Assembly (NCBI GenBank): GCA_964394845.1
Contig: CAYMZB010000010.1
Span: forward strand, 1 to 20,195
DNA length: 20,195 nt
Source: CAYMZB01 sp964394845
GTDB lineage: Bacteria > Patescibacteriota > Microgenomatia > Daviesbacterales > UBA10151
Direction: 5' to 3'
Within the stretch, counting starts at the first letter, position 1, and the number at the start of each line of letters is the position of its first letter. Of the stretch, positions 6,583 through 12,969 are shown piece by piece. Under the pieces are notes generated by a model. The model had not been told where the DNA came from. It saw nothing but the letters and a program-made list of their open reading frames with translations, and did no database searches. The translations under genes and the position numbers were made by a program.

Positions 6583-8337
6583 GTGAATATAAGGAATTTC
6601 TCAATTATTGCACACGTTGATCACGGAAAATCAACTTTGGCTGATAGATTTTTGGAGATTACAGGAACTATAGCAAAAGAAAAAATGCAACCGCAGCTCC
6701 TTGACTCGCTTGCACTGGAGCGGGAACGGGGTATTACCATCAAACTTGCTCCTGTCCGTTTGCAGTACATTGTCAATTCTAAGTTGTACATTCTCAATTT
6801 GATTGATACTCCTGGTCATGTTGATTTTTCTTATGAAGTATCGCGCAGCTTAGCAGCAGTGGAAGGCGCAATACTTTTGGTAGACGCAACTCAAGGAATT
6901 CAAGCCCAGACTTTGGCGCACGGATTAGCTGCTTTAGAAGAAAATTTAACCTTAATTCCTGTTGTAAACAAAATAGATTTACCTAATGCAGATATAGCAA
7001 ATGCCAAAAAACAATTAATTGAAACCTTTGGATTTTCAGAATCTGAAATTATGTTGGTTTCTGGTAAAAGCGGAGAAGGTGTAGGTAAACTACTGGAGGC
7101 AATAATTACAAAAATAGCCGGACCAAAACAAGAAATAGAAAAGCCTTTAAAGGCTTTAATTTTTGATTCGTTTTTTGATTCTTTTAAAGGAGTTATTGCA
7201 GAGGTACGAATTGTTGAAGGACAAACCCCAAGCAGTCAGGAGCCAATTGTATTTTTAGGAACTAAATCTTCTGGTCATGTTTTGGAAACTGGGTTTTTTG
7301 CTCCGCAGCTAACCCTAAATAACGGACTTAAAGCAGGAGAAATTGGATATATTGCAACAGGAATAAAAGAATCTGATTTAGTTAGAGTTGGAGATACAAT
7401 TTCAACTGATTTTAATCAGGAGGCTTTGGTTGGGTACAAGCAAGTTAAACCAATGGTTTTTGTAGGACTTTACCCAATTGAGTCTGCAGAATATTTCAGT
7501 TTAAAAGAAGCTCTTTCCAAGTTTAAATTGAATGATCCTGCTTTTTCTTACGAATTAGAACAATCTGCTGCTTTGGGGTCAGGTTTTAGGTGTGGTTTTT
7601 TAGGGCTTTTGCATGCAGAGGTTGTTCAGGAAAGATTGTCAGGCGAATTTGGAGTTGATCTTTTGGCAACAGCTCCATCAGTAGAATATTTAGTTAATGG
7701 GGAGAGTTTAGATAATCCTTCAGACCTGGATCCTACAGTTAAAGATATCAAAGAGCCTTGGGTAAAATTAAAAATTTTTGTTCCACAAACTTACATTGGT
7801 CCAGTAATGGAGTTAGTGCAAGATAAAAGAGGCAAATTCATTACCATGCAGCATTTTGGGATGCAAGCTGAGATGAGTTATGAAATGCCACTTGCTGAAA
7901 TGGTGACCAATTTTTATGACAAATTAAAATCAGTGTCTTCTGGTTTTGCGTCACTTGATTGGGAGTTTTTGGATTTTAGAGATGTTGATGCTGTTAGGGT
8001 GGATTTTTTAGTAGGAGGAGAAAAGGTAGATGCATTGTCAACTATAGTTTATAGACCTAAAGCAGAAAGTTTGGGTAGGAGAATGGTAGAAAAATTAAAA
8101 GAAGTTTTACCCAGACAAAACTTTGTTATAGCTATTCAGGCTACTATTGGAGGCAATATTATTGCCAGGGAAACTATTTCTCCTTTTAGAAAAGACGTTA
8201 CAGCAAAGCTTTATGGTGGAGATAGGACCAGAAAAGATAAGCTTTTAGATAAGCAAAAAAAAGGTAAAAAGAAAATGAAAATGGTTGGCCAAGTAGAGAT
8301 TCCTCAAGAAGCCTTTTTGTCAATATTAAAGAGCTAA
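6583..8337 (+). CDS. lepA: elongation factor 4 (LepA), translational GTPase
   Basis: A 584-residue GTPase of the EF-G family. G motifs are visible: AHVDHGKS (P-loop, residues 10-17), RGITI (switch I), DTPGH (switch II) and NKID. Further diagnostic LepA blocks are SGFRCGFLGLLHAEVVQERL and the LepA-specific C-terminal domain with GGDRTRKDKLLDKQKKGKKKMK. LepA acts on stalled or mistranslocated ribosomes and in initiation or biogenesis. The length is slightly under the usual 600, and all domains appear present. The start is GTG, confirmed by MNIRNFSIIAHVDHGKS beginning at the normal place. The short -10 to start distance predicts leaderless translation. Confidence 0.97.
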   Translation: MNIRNFSIIAHVDHGKSTLADRFLEITGTIAKEKMQPQLLDSLALERERGITIKLAPVRLQYIVNSKLYILNLIDTPGHVDFSYEVSRSLAAVEGAILLVDATQGIQAQTLAHGLAALEENLTLIPVVNKIDLPNADIANAKKQLIETFGFSESEIMLVSGKSGEGVGKLLEAIITKIAGPKQEIEKPLKALIFDSFFDSFKGVIAEVRIVEGQTPSSQEPIVFLGTKSSGHVLETGFFAPQLTLNNGLKAGEIGYIATGIKESDLVRVGDTISTDFNQEALVGYKQVKPMVFVGLYPIESAEYFSLKEALSKFKLNDPAFSYELEQSAALGSGFRCGFLGLLHAEVVQERLSGEFGVDLLATAPSVEYLVNGESLDNPSDLDPTVKDIKEPWVKLKIFVPQTYIGPVMELVQDKRGKFITMQHFGMQAEMSYEMPLAEMVTNFYDKLKSVSSGFASLDWEFLDFRDVDAVRVDFLVGGEKVDALSTIVYRPKAESLGRRMVEKLKEVLPRQNFVIAIQATIGGNIIARETISPFRKDVTAKLYGGDRTRKDKLLDKQKKGKKKMKMVGQVEIPQEAFLSILKS

Positions 8338-8350
8338 TTTCCTCTTAAGT

Positions 8351-8379
8351 TTGCTTTTAAACTCAAGTAGGAACATAAT
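8351..8379 (+). promoter_or_regulatory. methyltransferase promoter (leaderless)
   Basis: TTGCTT (8351-8356), a 17-base spacer and CATAAT (8374-8379) form a promoter whose -10 ends 7 bases before the ATG at 8387. It begins 13 bases after the lepA stop. A TTG at 8351 opens the same frame as the gene, but it reads as the -35 element rather than a start codon. Confidence 0.6.
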
Positions 8380-8386
8380 ACGTCTG

Positions 8387-9001
8387 ATGAACAAAGGGCT
8401 AATAAGGGAAGGATATAATGAAGCAGCAGACAGTTATTTTAAAACCCGAAATCGATTTAACAATACCAAATATCTAAAGAAATTATCTTCTCTTTTAAAA
8501 CCAAGCTCAACTATTTTGGATATAGGCTGTGGAGCAGGATTACCAATTGATAAGTTCTTTATAGATAAGGGGCACAAAATTTTAGGCATAGATGTATCCG
8601 GGAAGCAAGTAGGGTTGGCAAGGAGAAATATTCCTGAGGGGAGTTTTGAAGTTAAGGACATGTCAGAGTTAAAAAAGGGTAGCTATAAGGCTGATGCTAT
8701 TATTTCTTTTTATGCTATTTTTCATATTCCCCGGGAAGAGCATGAAAATCTTTTTAAAAAGATAAATTCTTTTTTGCCTCAAGGAGGATTTCTTTTGGTA
8801 ACAATGGGTTCATCTGAATACGAAGGTTGTGATGATAATTTTCATGGAGTAGAAATGTGGTGGAGTCACTATGGATCTAAAAAAAATAGATTAATTATTG
8901 AAAATGCAGGCTTTGAAATATTGCTGGATGAGATTGATACAACTGGCAAGGAGAAGCATCAAGTAATTCTAGCCAAAAAAGCTAACGGTAAGTTTGGGTA
9001 G
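8387..9001 (+). CDS. class I SAM-dependent methyltransferase
   Basis: A 204-residue protein with the Rossmann-like SAM fold: motif I ILDIGCGAGLPI (residues 43-54), the acidic end of strand beta2 in GIDVS (Asp69), then KADAIISFYAIFHIP as motif IV and SFLPQGGFLLVTM as post-motif. The closest general type is Methyltransf_11/25, small-molecule or unknown substrate; nothing identifies the substrate. I choose ATG 8387 over the in-frame TTG 8351 because a promoter occupies the upstream segment and MNKGLIREGYNEAADSY is a natural start for this family. The 3' end overlaps the convergent RelE gene by 20 bases. Confidence 0.88.
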   Translation: MNKGLIREGYNEAADSYFKTRNRFNNTKYLKKLSSLLKPSSTILDIGCGAGLPIDKFFIDKGHKILGIDVSGKQVGLARRNIPEGSFEVKDMSELKKGSYKADAIISFYAIFHIPREEHENLFKKINSFLPQGGFLLVTMGSSEYEGCDDNFHGVEMWWSHYGSKKNRLIIENAGFEILLDEIDTTGKEKHQVILAKKANGKFG

Positions 9002-9242
9002 TGCGGTGTTCAACATCAATTATCACTACAGTTTTTAACGTTGTATCTATCTCTAGGAATAATCGGTAGTTACCCACCCTTAATCTGTGTGAAGCATTAT
9101 ACGATGATTCAAGTTTTCTTATATCTAGCGTAAAAGGCTCTACACTAAGTTTTTCAGCAACAACTCTAATCTTAAGCTGGTAGTTGCTAGGAAATTTCTT
9201 TATGGATTTTAAAGCTTTTTTTGAAAATATAACCTGATACAC
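8982..9242 (-). CDS. RelE/ParE-superfamily toxin
   Basis: An 86-residue protein with the RelE layout: YQVIFSKKALKSIKKFP at the N-terminus, a helical hairpin, and the core strand block HRLRVGNYRLFLEID with VIIDVEHR, which contains the basic residues typical of mRNA-cleaving RelE toxins. Family members usually cut mRNA in the ribosomal A site. The GTG start lies one base after the antitoxin stop, so the two are translated together. The 3' end overlaps the methyltransferase gene by 20 bases on the opposite strand. ParE-type gyrase inhibition cannot be excluded from sequence alone. Confidence 0.87.
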   Translation of the reverse strand: MYQVIFSKKALKSIKKFPSNYQLKIRVVAEKLSVEPFTLDIRKLESSYNASHRLRVGNYRLFLEIDTTLKTVVIIDVEHRTTQTYR

Positions 9243-9243
9243 A

Positions 9244-9537
9244 TTAAATGCCTAACTGCTTAAATGCTTCTTCCATAGGTATTCCACCATTTTTCTTAAC
9301 ATCTTTTAAAGCCTCATTAACTCTTTTTATAAGTTTAGGATCTGAATCAGCAATTTGTTCTAACAATTCTTCATACTCTAAGTAGGAGTTAATATCAATT
9401 AAAACACCTTTCGGCTGACCATGTTGAGTGATAACAACCTTTTTTTCTTTGGGAAGTCTACTGAGGATATCGGATAGATCCTTACGGAGATCATCTGTTC
9501 CAATAAATTTTTTATTCAGGATAGCCCCTATTTGCAT
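9244..9537 (-). CDS. Phd/YefM-family antitoxin
   Basis: A 97-residue protein. The N-terminal half (GTDDLRKDLSDILSRL, then KKVVITQHGQPKGVLIDINSY) is the Phd/YefM DNA-binding fold. The acidic, helical C-terminal half (LEQIADSDPKLIKRVNEAL) should wrap the toxin. It precedes the toxin by one base, the usual order for Phd-RelE pairs. A strong promoter whose -10 lies 6 bases from the ATG drives the pair, and a short inverted repeat overlaps its -35 and may be the autoregulatory site. Confidence 0.88.
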   Translation of the reverse strand: MQIGAILNKKFIGTDDLRKDLSDILSRLPKEKKVVITQHGQPKGVLIDINSYLEYEELLEQIADSDPKLIKRVNEALKDVKKNGGIPMEEAFKQLGI

Positions 9538-9543
9538 AAGGAT

Positions 9544-9571
9544 ATCATAACATATTCCTTAGACTTGTCAA
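9544..9571 (-). promoter_or_regulatory. toxin-antitoxin promoter (leaderless)
   Basis: On the minus strand TTGACA (9571-9566, perfect -35), a 16-base spacer and TATGAT (9549-9544) preceded by TGT (extended -10) are followed by ATCCTT and the ATG. An inverted repeat CAATT-GTG-AATTG (9569-9581) touches the -35 and is a candidate operator. Confidence 0.75.
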
Positions 9572-9678
9572 TTGTGAATTGTTATGTTGATGCCATCTCT
9601 GGTATATTATTTTTCTCCAGACTTGTCAAGCCTCTTGATTAAATTTTTTATTTGTGATTACACTGGAGTCAGTATTGG

Positions 9679-9689
9679 AAGGGGGTGAT
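9679..9689 (+). promoter_or_regulatory. near-perfect Shine-Dalgarno of the DUF378 gene
   Basis: AAGGGGGTGAT differs at one base from AAGGAGGTGAT, the full anti-16S complement. The G-run ends 8 bases before the ATG, an optimal spacing. The rest of the 9538-9693 gap contains a possible extended -10 (TGG TATATT, 9600-9608) and a small TCAAG-CCT-CTTGA hairpin (9626-9638). Confidence 0.8.
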
Positions 9690-9693
9690 TTGA

Positions 9694-9903
9694 ATGAAAA
9701 TTCTTCATATGGTCGCATTTTCGCTTTTGATAGTTGGCGGTTTAAACTGGGGTCTTTGGGCCTTATTTAATTTTAATCTTGTTAATACAATATTAGGTTC
9801 CTGGCCAACTGTTGAAAAGTTAGTTTATATTTTGGTTGGGGCATCAGCCGTATACATCGCATCAGTACATTTGACTGATTGTAAGATGTGTGCAAAAAAG
9901 TAA
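9694..9903 (+). CDS. DUF378 small membrane protein
   Basis: A 69-residue protein with two hydrophobic helices (about 5-28 and 42-60). The signature VGGLNWGLWALFNFNLVNTILG and the second-helix LVYILVGASAVY are those of DUF378 (YuzA-like). The C-terminus ends in DCKMCAKK, with a CxxC pair that could bind a metal or form a disulfide. Its function is unknown in all organisms I know of. The start is fixed by a very strong Shine-Dalgarno, unlike the leaderless neighbours, which may point to high expression or a different origin. Confidence 0.92.
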   Translation: MKILHMVAFSLLIVGGLNWGLWALFNFNLVNTILGSWPTVEKLVYILVGASAVYIASVHLTDCKMCAKK

Positions 9904-9928
9904 TTTTTTTTGTGTTATGTCCCAGTGT

Positions 9929-10002
9929 TGTCATCCCGTACTTGATACGGGATCCATTTAATATTATTATTTTATGGATTCCCGATTAGATCGGGAATGA
10001 CA
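9929..10002 (+). repeat. palindromic intergenic repeat with internal promoter
   Basis: A 74-base element with long inverted arms: it begins TGTCATCCCG and ends CGGGAATGACA, with inner GGATCCAT and ATGGATTCC arms around an AT-rich loop (about 9958-9973). Each arm also has its own small hairpin (CCCGTACTTGATACGGG, CCCGATTAGATCGGG). The style matches dispersed palindromic repeats seen in Rickettsia, Wolbachia and many CPR genomes. It ends 5 bases before the next start codon. Confidence 0.8.
9942..9970 (+). promoter_or_regulatory. promoter inside the palindromic repeat
   Basis: TTGATA (9942-9947), a 17-base spacer and TATTAT (9965-9970) lie wholly inside the repeat. Transcription would start near 9977 and give a leader of about 31 bases made of the right arm of the palindrome. 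It is the best promoter candidate for the LD-carboxypeptidase gene. Confidence 0.5.
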
Positions 10003-10007
10003 CGAGT

Positions 10008-10961
10008 ATGAAAATTGTTAAGCCACCTAAACTAATTCCAGGAGATACAATTGGAATTGTAGCTTCTTCTTTGCCAGTACTACCCTCTTTTAAAGAAAAT
10101 TACGAGAGAGGGAAAAAGATTCTAACTGATTTAGGATTTAAGATTAAAGAAGGAAAAACAATAGGTCAAGTAAGATGGTGGGCAGCCGGAACCCCAGAAG
10201 AGGTAGCATTGGATATTAATAATATGTTTGCTGATAAAAATATTAAAGCCATTATGGCTAAAACCGGGGGTTATTCTGCAATTTCTGTTTTGGAATATTT
10301 AGATTACGATCTTATCAGCAAAAACATAAAACCATACATTGGTATGAGTGATGTAACTAATTTCCATATGGCTTTTTTGACAAAATGTAGTATGGTTGGC
10401 TTCCATATGGATGATGTGACTTTTGGGTTTGGCGGAGAGCAACCTAAACTAGTTCAGGAGTTTTTTAAAAAATTTTTGACAGAAGCGAAAGCAGTTGGAG
10501 GGATTAATCCTTTAACTAAATGGGAGCAGTGGAGAAAAGGACAAGCAGAAGGTCAATTAATAGGAGGCAATTTACACCTGTTAGCCAATTTGATAGGAAC
10601 ACCATATTTTCCTCCTAAAGAATTTTTTGACGGAGCTATTTTGTTTTGGGAAGAAGTAGGAGAACCTTTACACAACATTGCCAGATACTTAACTCATTTA
10701 AAATATGCCGGTGTTTTAGATAAAATTTCAGGGATGCTGATTGGAAAAATTACCTATATTAAACCTATGAGAGAAGAAGAAATTATTACTCCAAATACTA
10801 AAGAACTAATTTTAGATGTTTTGAAAGATTACAAATTTCCGATAATGGTAAATTTGGATTTTGGGCATTTTACAGTTAATATTCCTATGCCAATTGGCAT
10901 TAAAGTTTATTTTGACACTTCCAAAAAAGAATTAAACTTCCTGGAATCAGCTGTAGTTTAA
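10008..10961 (+). CDS. peptidase S66 (LD-carboxypeptidase / MccF-like)
   Basis: A 317-residue protein of the S66 family. The nucleophile is Ser114 in the elbow YIGMSDVTNFH. The Glu of the triad is expected in ILFWEEVGEP, the His in GHFTVNIPMPIG. KLIPGDTIGIVASS at the N-terminus and GQLIGGNLHLLANLIGTPYF are further family blocks. S66 enzymes either trim the terminal D-Ala of murein tetrapeptide in recycling (LdcA) or hydrolyse peptide-nucleotide antibiotics (MccF); the RWWAAGTPEEVALDINNMF stretch occurs in both and does not decide. It is cytoplasmic, since no signal peptide is seen. Its stop codon shares the four bases TTAA with the stop of the convergent NAD kinase. Confidence 0.9.
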   Translation: MKIVKPPKLIPGDTIGIVASSLPVLPSFKENYERGKKILTDLGFKIKEGKTIGQVRWWAAGTPEEVALDINNMFADKNIKAIMAKTGGYSAISVLEYLDYDLISKNIKPYIGMSDVTNFHMAFLTKCSMVGFHMDDVTFGFGGEQPKLVQEFFKKFLTEAKAVGGINPLTKWEQWRKGQAEGQLIGGNLHLLANLIGTPYFPPKEFFDGAILFWEEVGEPLHNIARYLTHLKYAGVLDKISGMLIGKITYIKPMREEEIITPNTKELILDVLKDYKFPIMVNLDFGHFTVNIPMPIGIKVYFDTSKKELNFLESAVV

Positions 10962-11662
10962 CCTCTTAAAACTTGACAGTTGGGGCATCTTAAGGATTCT
11001 GCGCTATAAATCAAAGCTTTTTGGTCTGATAGATTAAATGAAATTTCTGAGCCTTCATCCAGGGTAAAAATGTCCGGACTGTTATCAAAGGATAAAGTGG
11101 CTTTACCGCGAACTAATTTAAAAGTTATTTTTTCGTTGTCTTTTAAGATAACAGGGGAGATTTTTTCAGTTGTATTGTTAAAAGCCAGCCCAAAACCTTT
11201 GTTGAAAGTTTGTTTGGTGATGCTTTTAAAATAACCGGTTGATCCAAAAACAGTTGCTGCAACTATGCCATCTCCAATTAGTAATTTATCTTTAGTCCTT
11301 GAGGTTTTAAATCTAATTGTGTGAGTAGGATCAGAATTTCTAATTACAAAGTCATTTAAAGCATAAAAAGTTTTGTATAAAAAAGTAGTTTCCAATTTTC
11401 CATATTCTTTGAGTTTAAGTTTGTTTTCTAATAATTTTTTAAGCATAACTTCGTTTTCATGGTTAGGACACTTTTTACAGACTTGGCTATTTCTCATAGG
11501 TAGTTTAGCTATGCTTGGGTATGTTCTTTCAGATGAAATAAGAGTGCCGTCTCCTCCGTAACTTATAACCACATCTGGATTAGAACTATTTATTTCAAAT
11601 CCCAGTTGTTTGACTAACCCTTCTATATTTTTTGAATTTTTACCGTATAATAGTGTTTTCAT
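10958..11662 (-). CDS. nadK: NAD kinase with two CxxC pairs
   Basis: A 234-residue protein, shorter than the usual 270-300. The ATP-NAD kinase motif GGDGT (residues 36-40) and the later GDGIVAATVFGSTGYFKS (equivalent to the usual GDG-STPTGSTAY block) place it in the family, which makes NADP from NAD. The normal LGFLTE segment after GGDGT is replaced by NSQVCKKCPNHEN, and the C-terminus carries RCPNC; the four Cys (62, 65, 226, 229) could form a zinc site. I chose ATG 11662 over the TTG at 11671 because the TTG lies in the short promoter gap and the protein MKTLLYGKNSKN starts naturally there. It is divergent from the MFS gene with an 18-base gap. Confidence 0.87.
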   Translation of the reverse strand: MKTLLYGKNSKNIEGLVKQLGFEINSSNPDVVISYGGDGTLISSERTYPSIAKLPMRNSQVCKKCPNHENEVMLKKLLENKLKLKEYGKLETTFLYKTFYALNDFVIRNSDPTHTIRFKTSRTKDKLLIGDGIVAATVFGSTGYFKSITKQTFNKGFGLAFNNTTEKISPVILKDNEKITFKLVRGKATLSFDNSPDIFTLDEGSEISFNLSDQKALIYSAESLRCPNCQVLRG

Positions 11663-11670
11663 GCAAGGCA

Positions 11671-11676
11671 ATCATA
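11671..11676 (-). promoter_or_regulatory. -10 box of the NAD kinase gene
   Basis: On the minus strand TATGAT is followed by 8 bases (TGCCTTGC) and the ATG at 11662-11660. The -35 is only moderate (GTGAAA, 17 bases upstream), and it lies inside the start of the divergent MFS gene. A TATAAT at 11646-11651 on the plus strand could serve the MFS gene and would lie inside the NAD kinase gene. Confidence 0.45.
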
Positions 11677-11680
11677 CTAT

Positions 11681-12919
11681 ATGAAACCTAAGATTTCACC
11701 TTTTTTATCCTTAAAATTTGGGGCATTTAGAAACTATTTAATCGGAACATTTGTTTCAGAAACTGGCAATCAAATGCAAACTGTGGCAGTGGCCTGGCAA
11801 GTATACGAGCTGACCAGAAATCCCCTATCTTTGGGTTTAATAGGTCTTGCAAATTTTTTGCCCATACTTTTCTTTTCTTTGATTGGAGGTTTAGTTGCAG
11901 ATAAAGCAGACAGAAAAAAACTTTTAATTATTAGCCAAACCAGTATGGCTATACTTGCTTTTGTCTTTTTTTATTTAACAACCCTTCATTTAATCAATCC
12001 CTGGATGATTTATTTAATATTAATCCTGCACTCTATAGCATCTTCGTTTTCTATGCCTGCCAGACAAGCGGTTTTACCCAATTTAGTTCCGAAAAATTAC
12101 TTCATGAATGCTGTTTCTCTGCATAGTTTGCAATTTCAATCAGCCACCATGATTGGCCCGGCTATTGCCGGAGTTTTAATTGCAGGATTTGGAGTAGGAT
12201 CAGTTTATCTTTTCAACTCTATCTCGTTTTTGGTTTTTATAGGAAGTGTTTTAACAATCAAAGTGCCTCTTAATTTAAGATATAAAGAAGTTGATTTTAG
12301 TATTAGTTCTATCTTTGATGGAATCAAATTCGTGGCATCTACACCCATATTGTATTCGACGATGATCTTGGATTTTCTGGCAACTTTCTTTGGCACAGCA
12401 ACTATTTTGATGCCAGTTTTTGCAAAAGAAGTTTTACATGTTGGACCCACAGGATTAGGGCTTTTATATTCTGCGCCTGCAATAGGAGCTGTTGTCGCAG
12501 GATTAATACTATCTTCCTTGCATCATCATCAAATTAGCAGTCAAGGTAAAGTAATTATAATTTCTGTTATTTTTTATGGAGCAGCCACAATCGGTTTTGG
12601 TTTATCGAAAGTTTTGCCCCTTTCTTTATTCTTTTTATTCTTAGTAGGATTTGCAGATATGATTTCTTCAGTTACTCGAAATACAATCAGGCAGATGATT
12701 ACCCCGGATCATTTGCGGGGCAGGATGGTATCTATTATGAGAATTTTCTTTCAGGGTGGGCCGCAATTGGGAGAAATTGAAGCAGGTCTTTTGGCAACTG
12801 CAATTGGCGGACCAGCATCAGTAGTTGTGGGCGGAGCAGGAGTGATTTTAATTACTTCTTTCATTGCTTTAAAAAGCAAAGCCCTAAGAAATTACCAGGG
12901 CAAAGAACTGGCAGTTTAA
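11681..12919 (+). CDS. MFS transporter (MFS_3/EntS-like)
   Basis: A 412-residue protein with about 12 hydrophobic helices. FGAFRNYLIGTFVSETGNQMQTVAVAW and the loop GGLVADKADRKKLLI (the MFS motif A between helices 2 and 3) are characteristic of the MFS_3 group, as are SFSMPARQAVLPNLVP and TITPDH-like ITPDHLRGRMVSIMRI in the second half. Relatives export enterobactin, macrolides or other drugs, and many are of unknown substrate. The start ATG lies 18 bases from the divergent NAD kinase start; only a weak AAGG precedes it at 12 bases. The gene ends 7 bases before a palindromic repeat that may terminate transcription. Confidence 0.9.
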   Translation: MKPKISPFLSLKFGAFRNYLIGTFVSETGNQMQTVAVAWQVYELTRNPLSLGLIGLANFLPILFFSLIGGLVADKADRKKLLIISQTSMAILAFVFFYLTTLHLINPWMIYLILILHSIASSFSMPARQAVLPNLVPKNYFMNAVSLHSLQFQSATMIGPAIAGVLIAGFGVGSVYLFNSISFLVFIGSVLTIKVPLNLRYKEVDFSISSIFDGIKFVASTPILYSTMILDFLATFFGTATILMPVFAKEVLHVGPTGLGLLYSAPAIGAVVAGLILSSLHHHQISSQGKVIIISVIFYGAATIGFGLSKVLPLSLFFLFLVGFADMISSVTRNTIRQMITPDHLRGRMVSIMRIFFQGGPQLGEIEAGLLATAIGGPASVVVGGAGVILITSFIALKSKALRNYQGKELAV

Positions 12920-12926
12920 TCTTCCT

Positions 12927-12966
12927 GTCATTGCGAGGAGGGAGTCCTCGACCGACGTGGCAATCT
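12927..12966 (+). repeat. palindromic repeat between convergent genes
   Basis: The element starts TGTCATTGCGAGGA and ends GCAATCT. An inner hairpin CGAGGA-GGGAG-TCCTCG (12934-12950) sits inside outer arms ATTGC (12930-12934) and GCAAT (12960-12964). It is GC-rich compared with the neighbours and fills the gap between the MFS stop and the stop of the convergent unknown gene, so it may act as a two-way terminator. The TGTCATTGCGAGG beginning is a common form of dispersed repeat in many bacteria. Confidence 0.75.
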
Positions 12967-12969
12967 AAA

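Noticed and set aside
8338..8365. AGTTTGCTTTTAAACT as a lepA terminator
   Set aside because: The stem is short and AT-only with no T-run after it, and it overlaps the methyltransferase promoter.
9557..9630. AGACTTGTCAA present twice (9561 and 9617) as an attachment site pair
   Set aside because: An 11-base match 56 bases apart with no integrase or mobile gene nearby; more likely chance or promoter-related.
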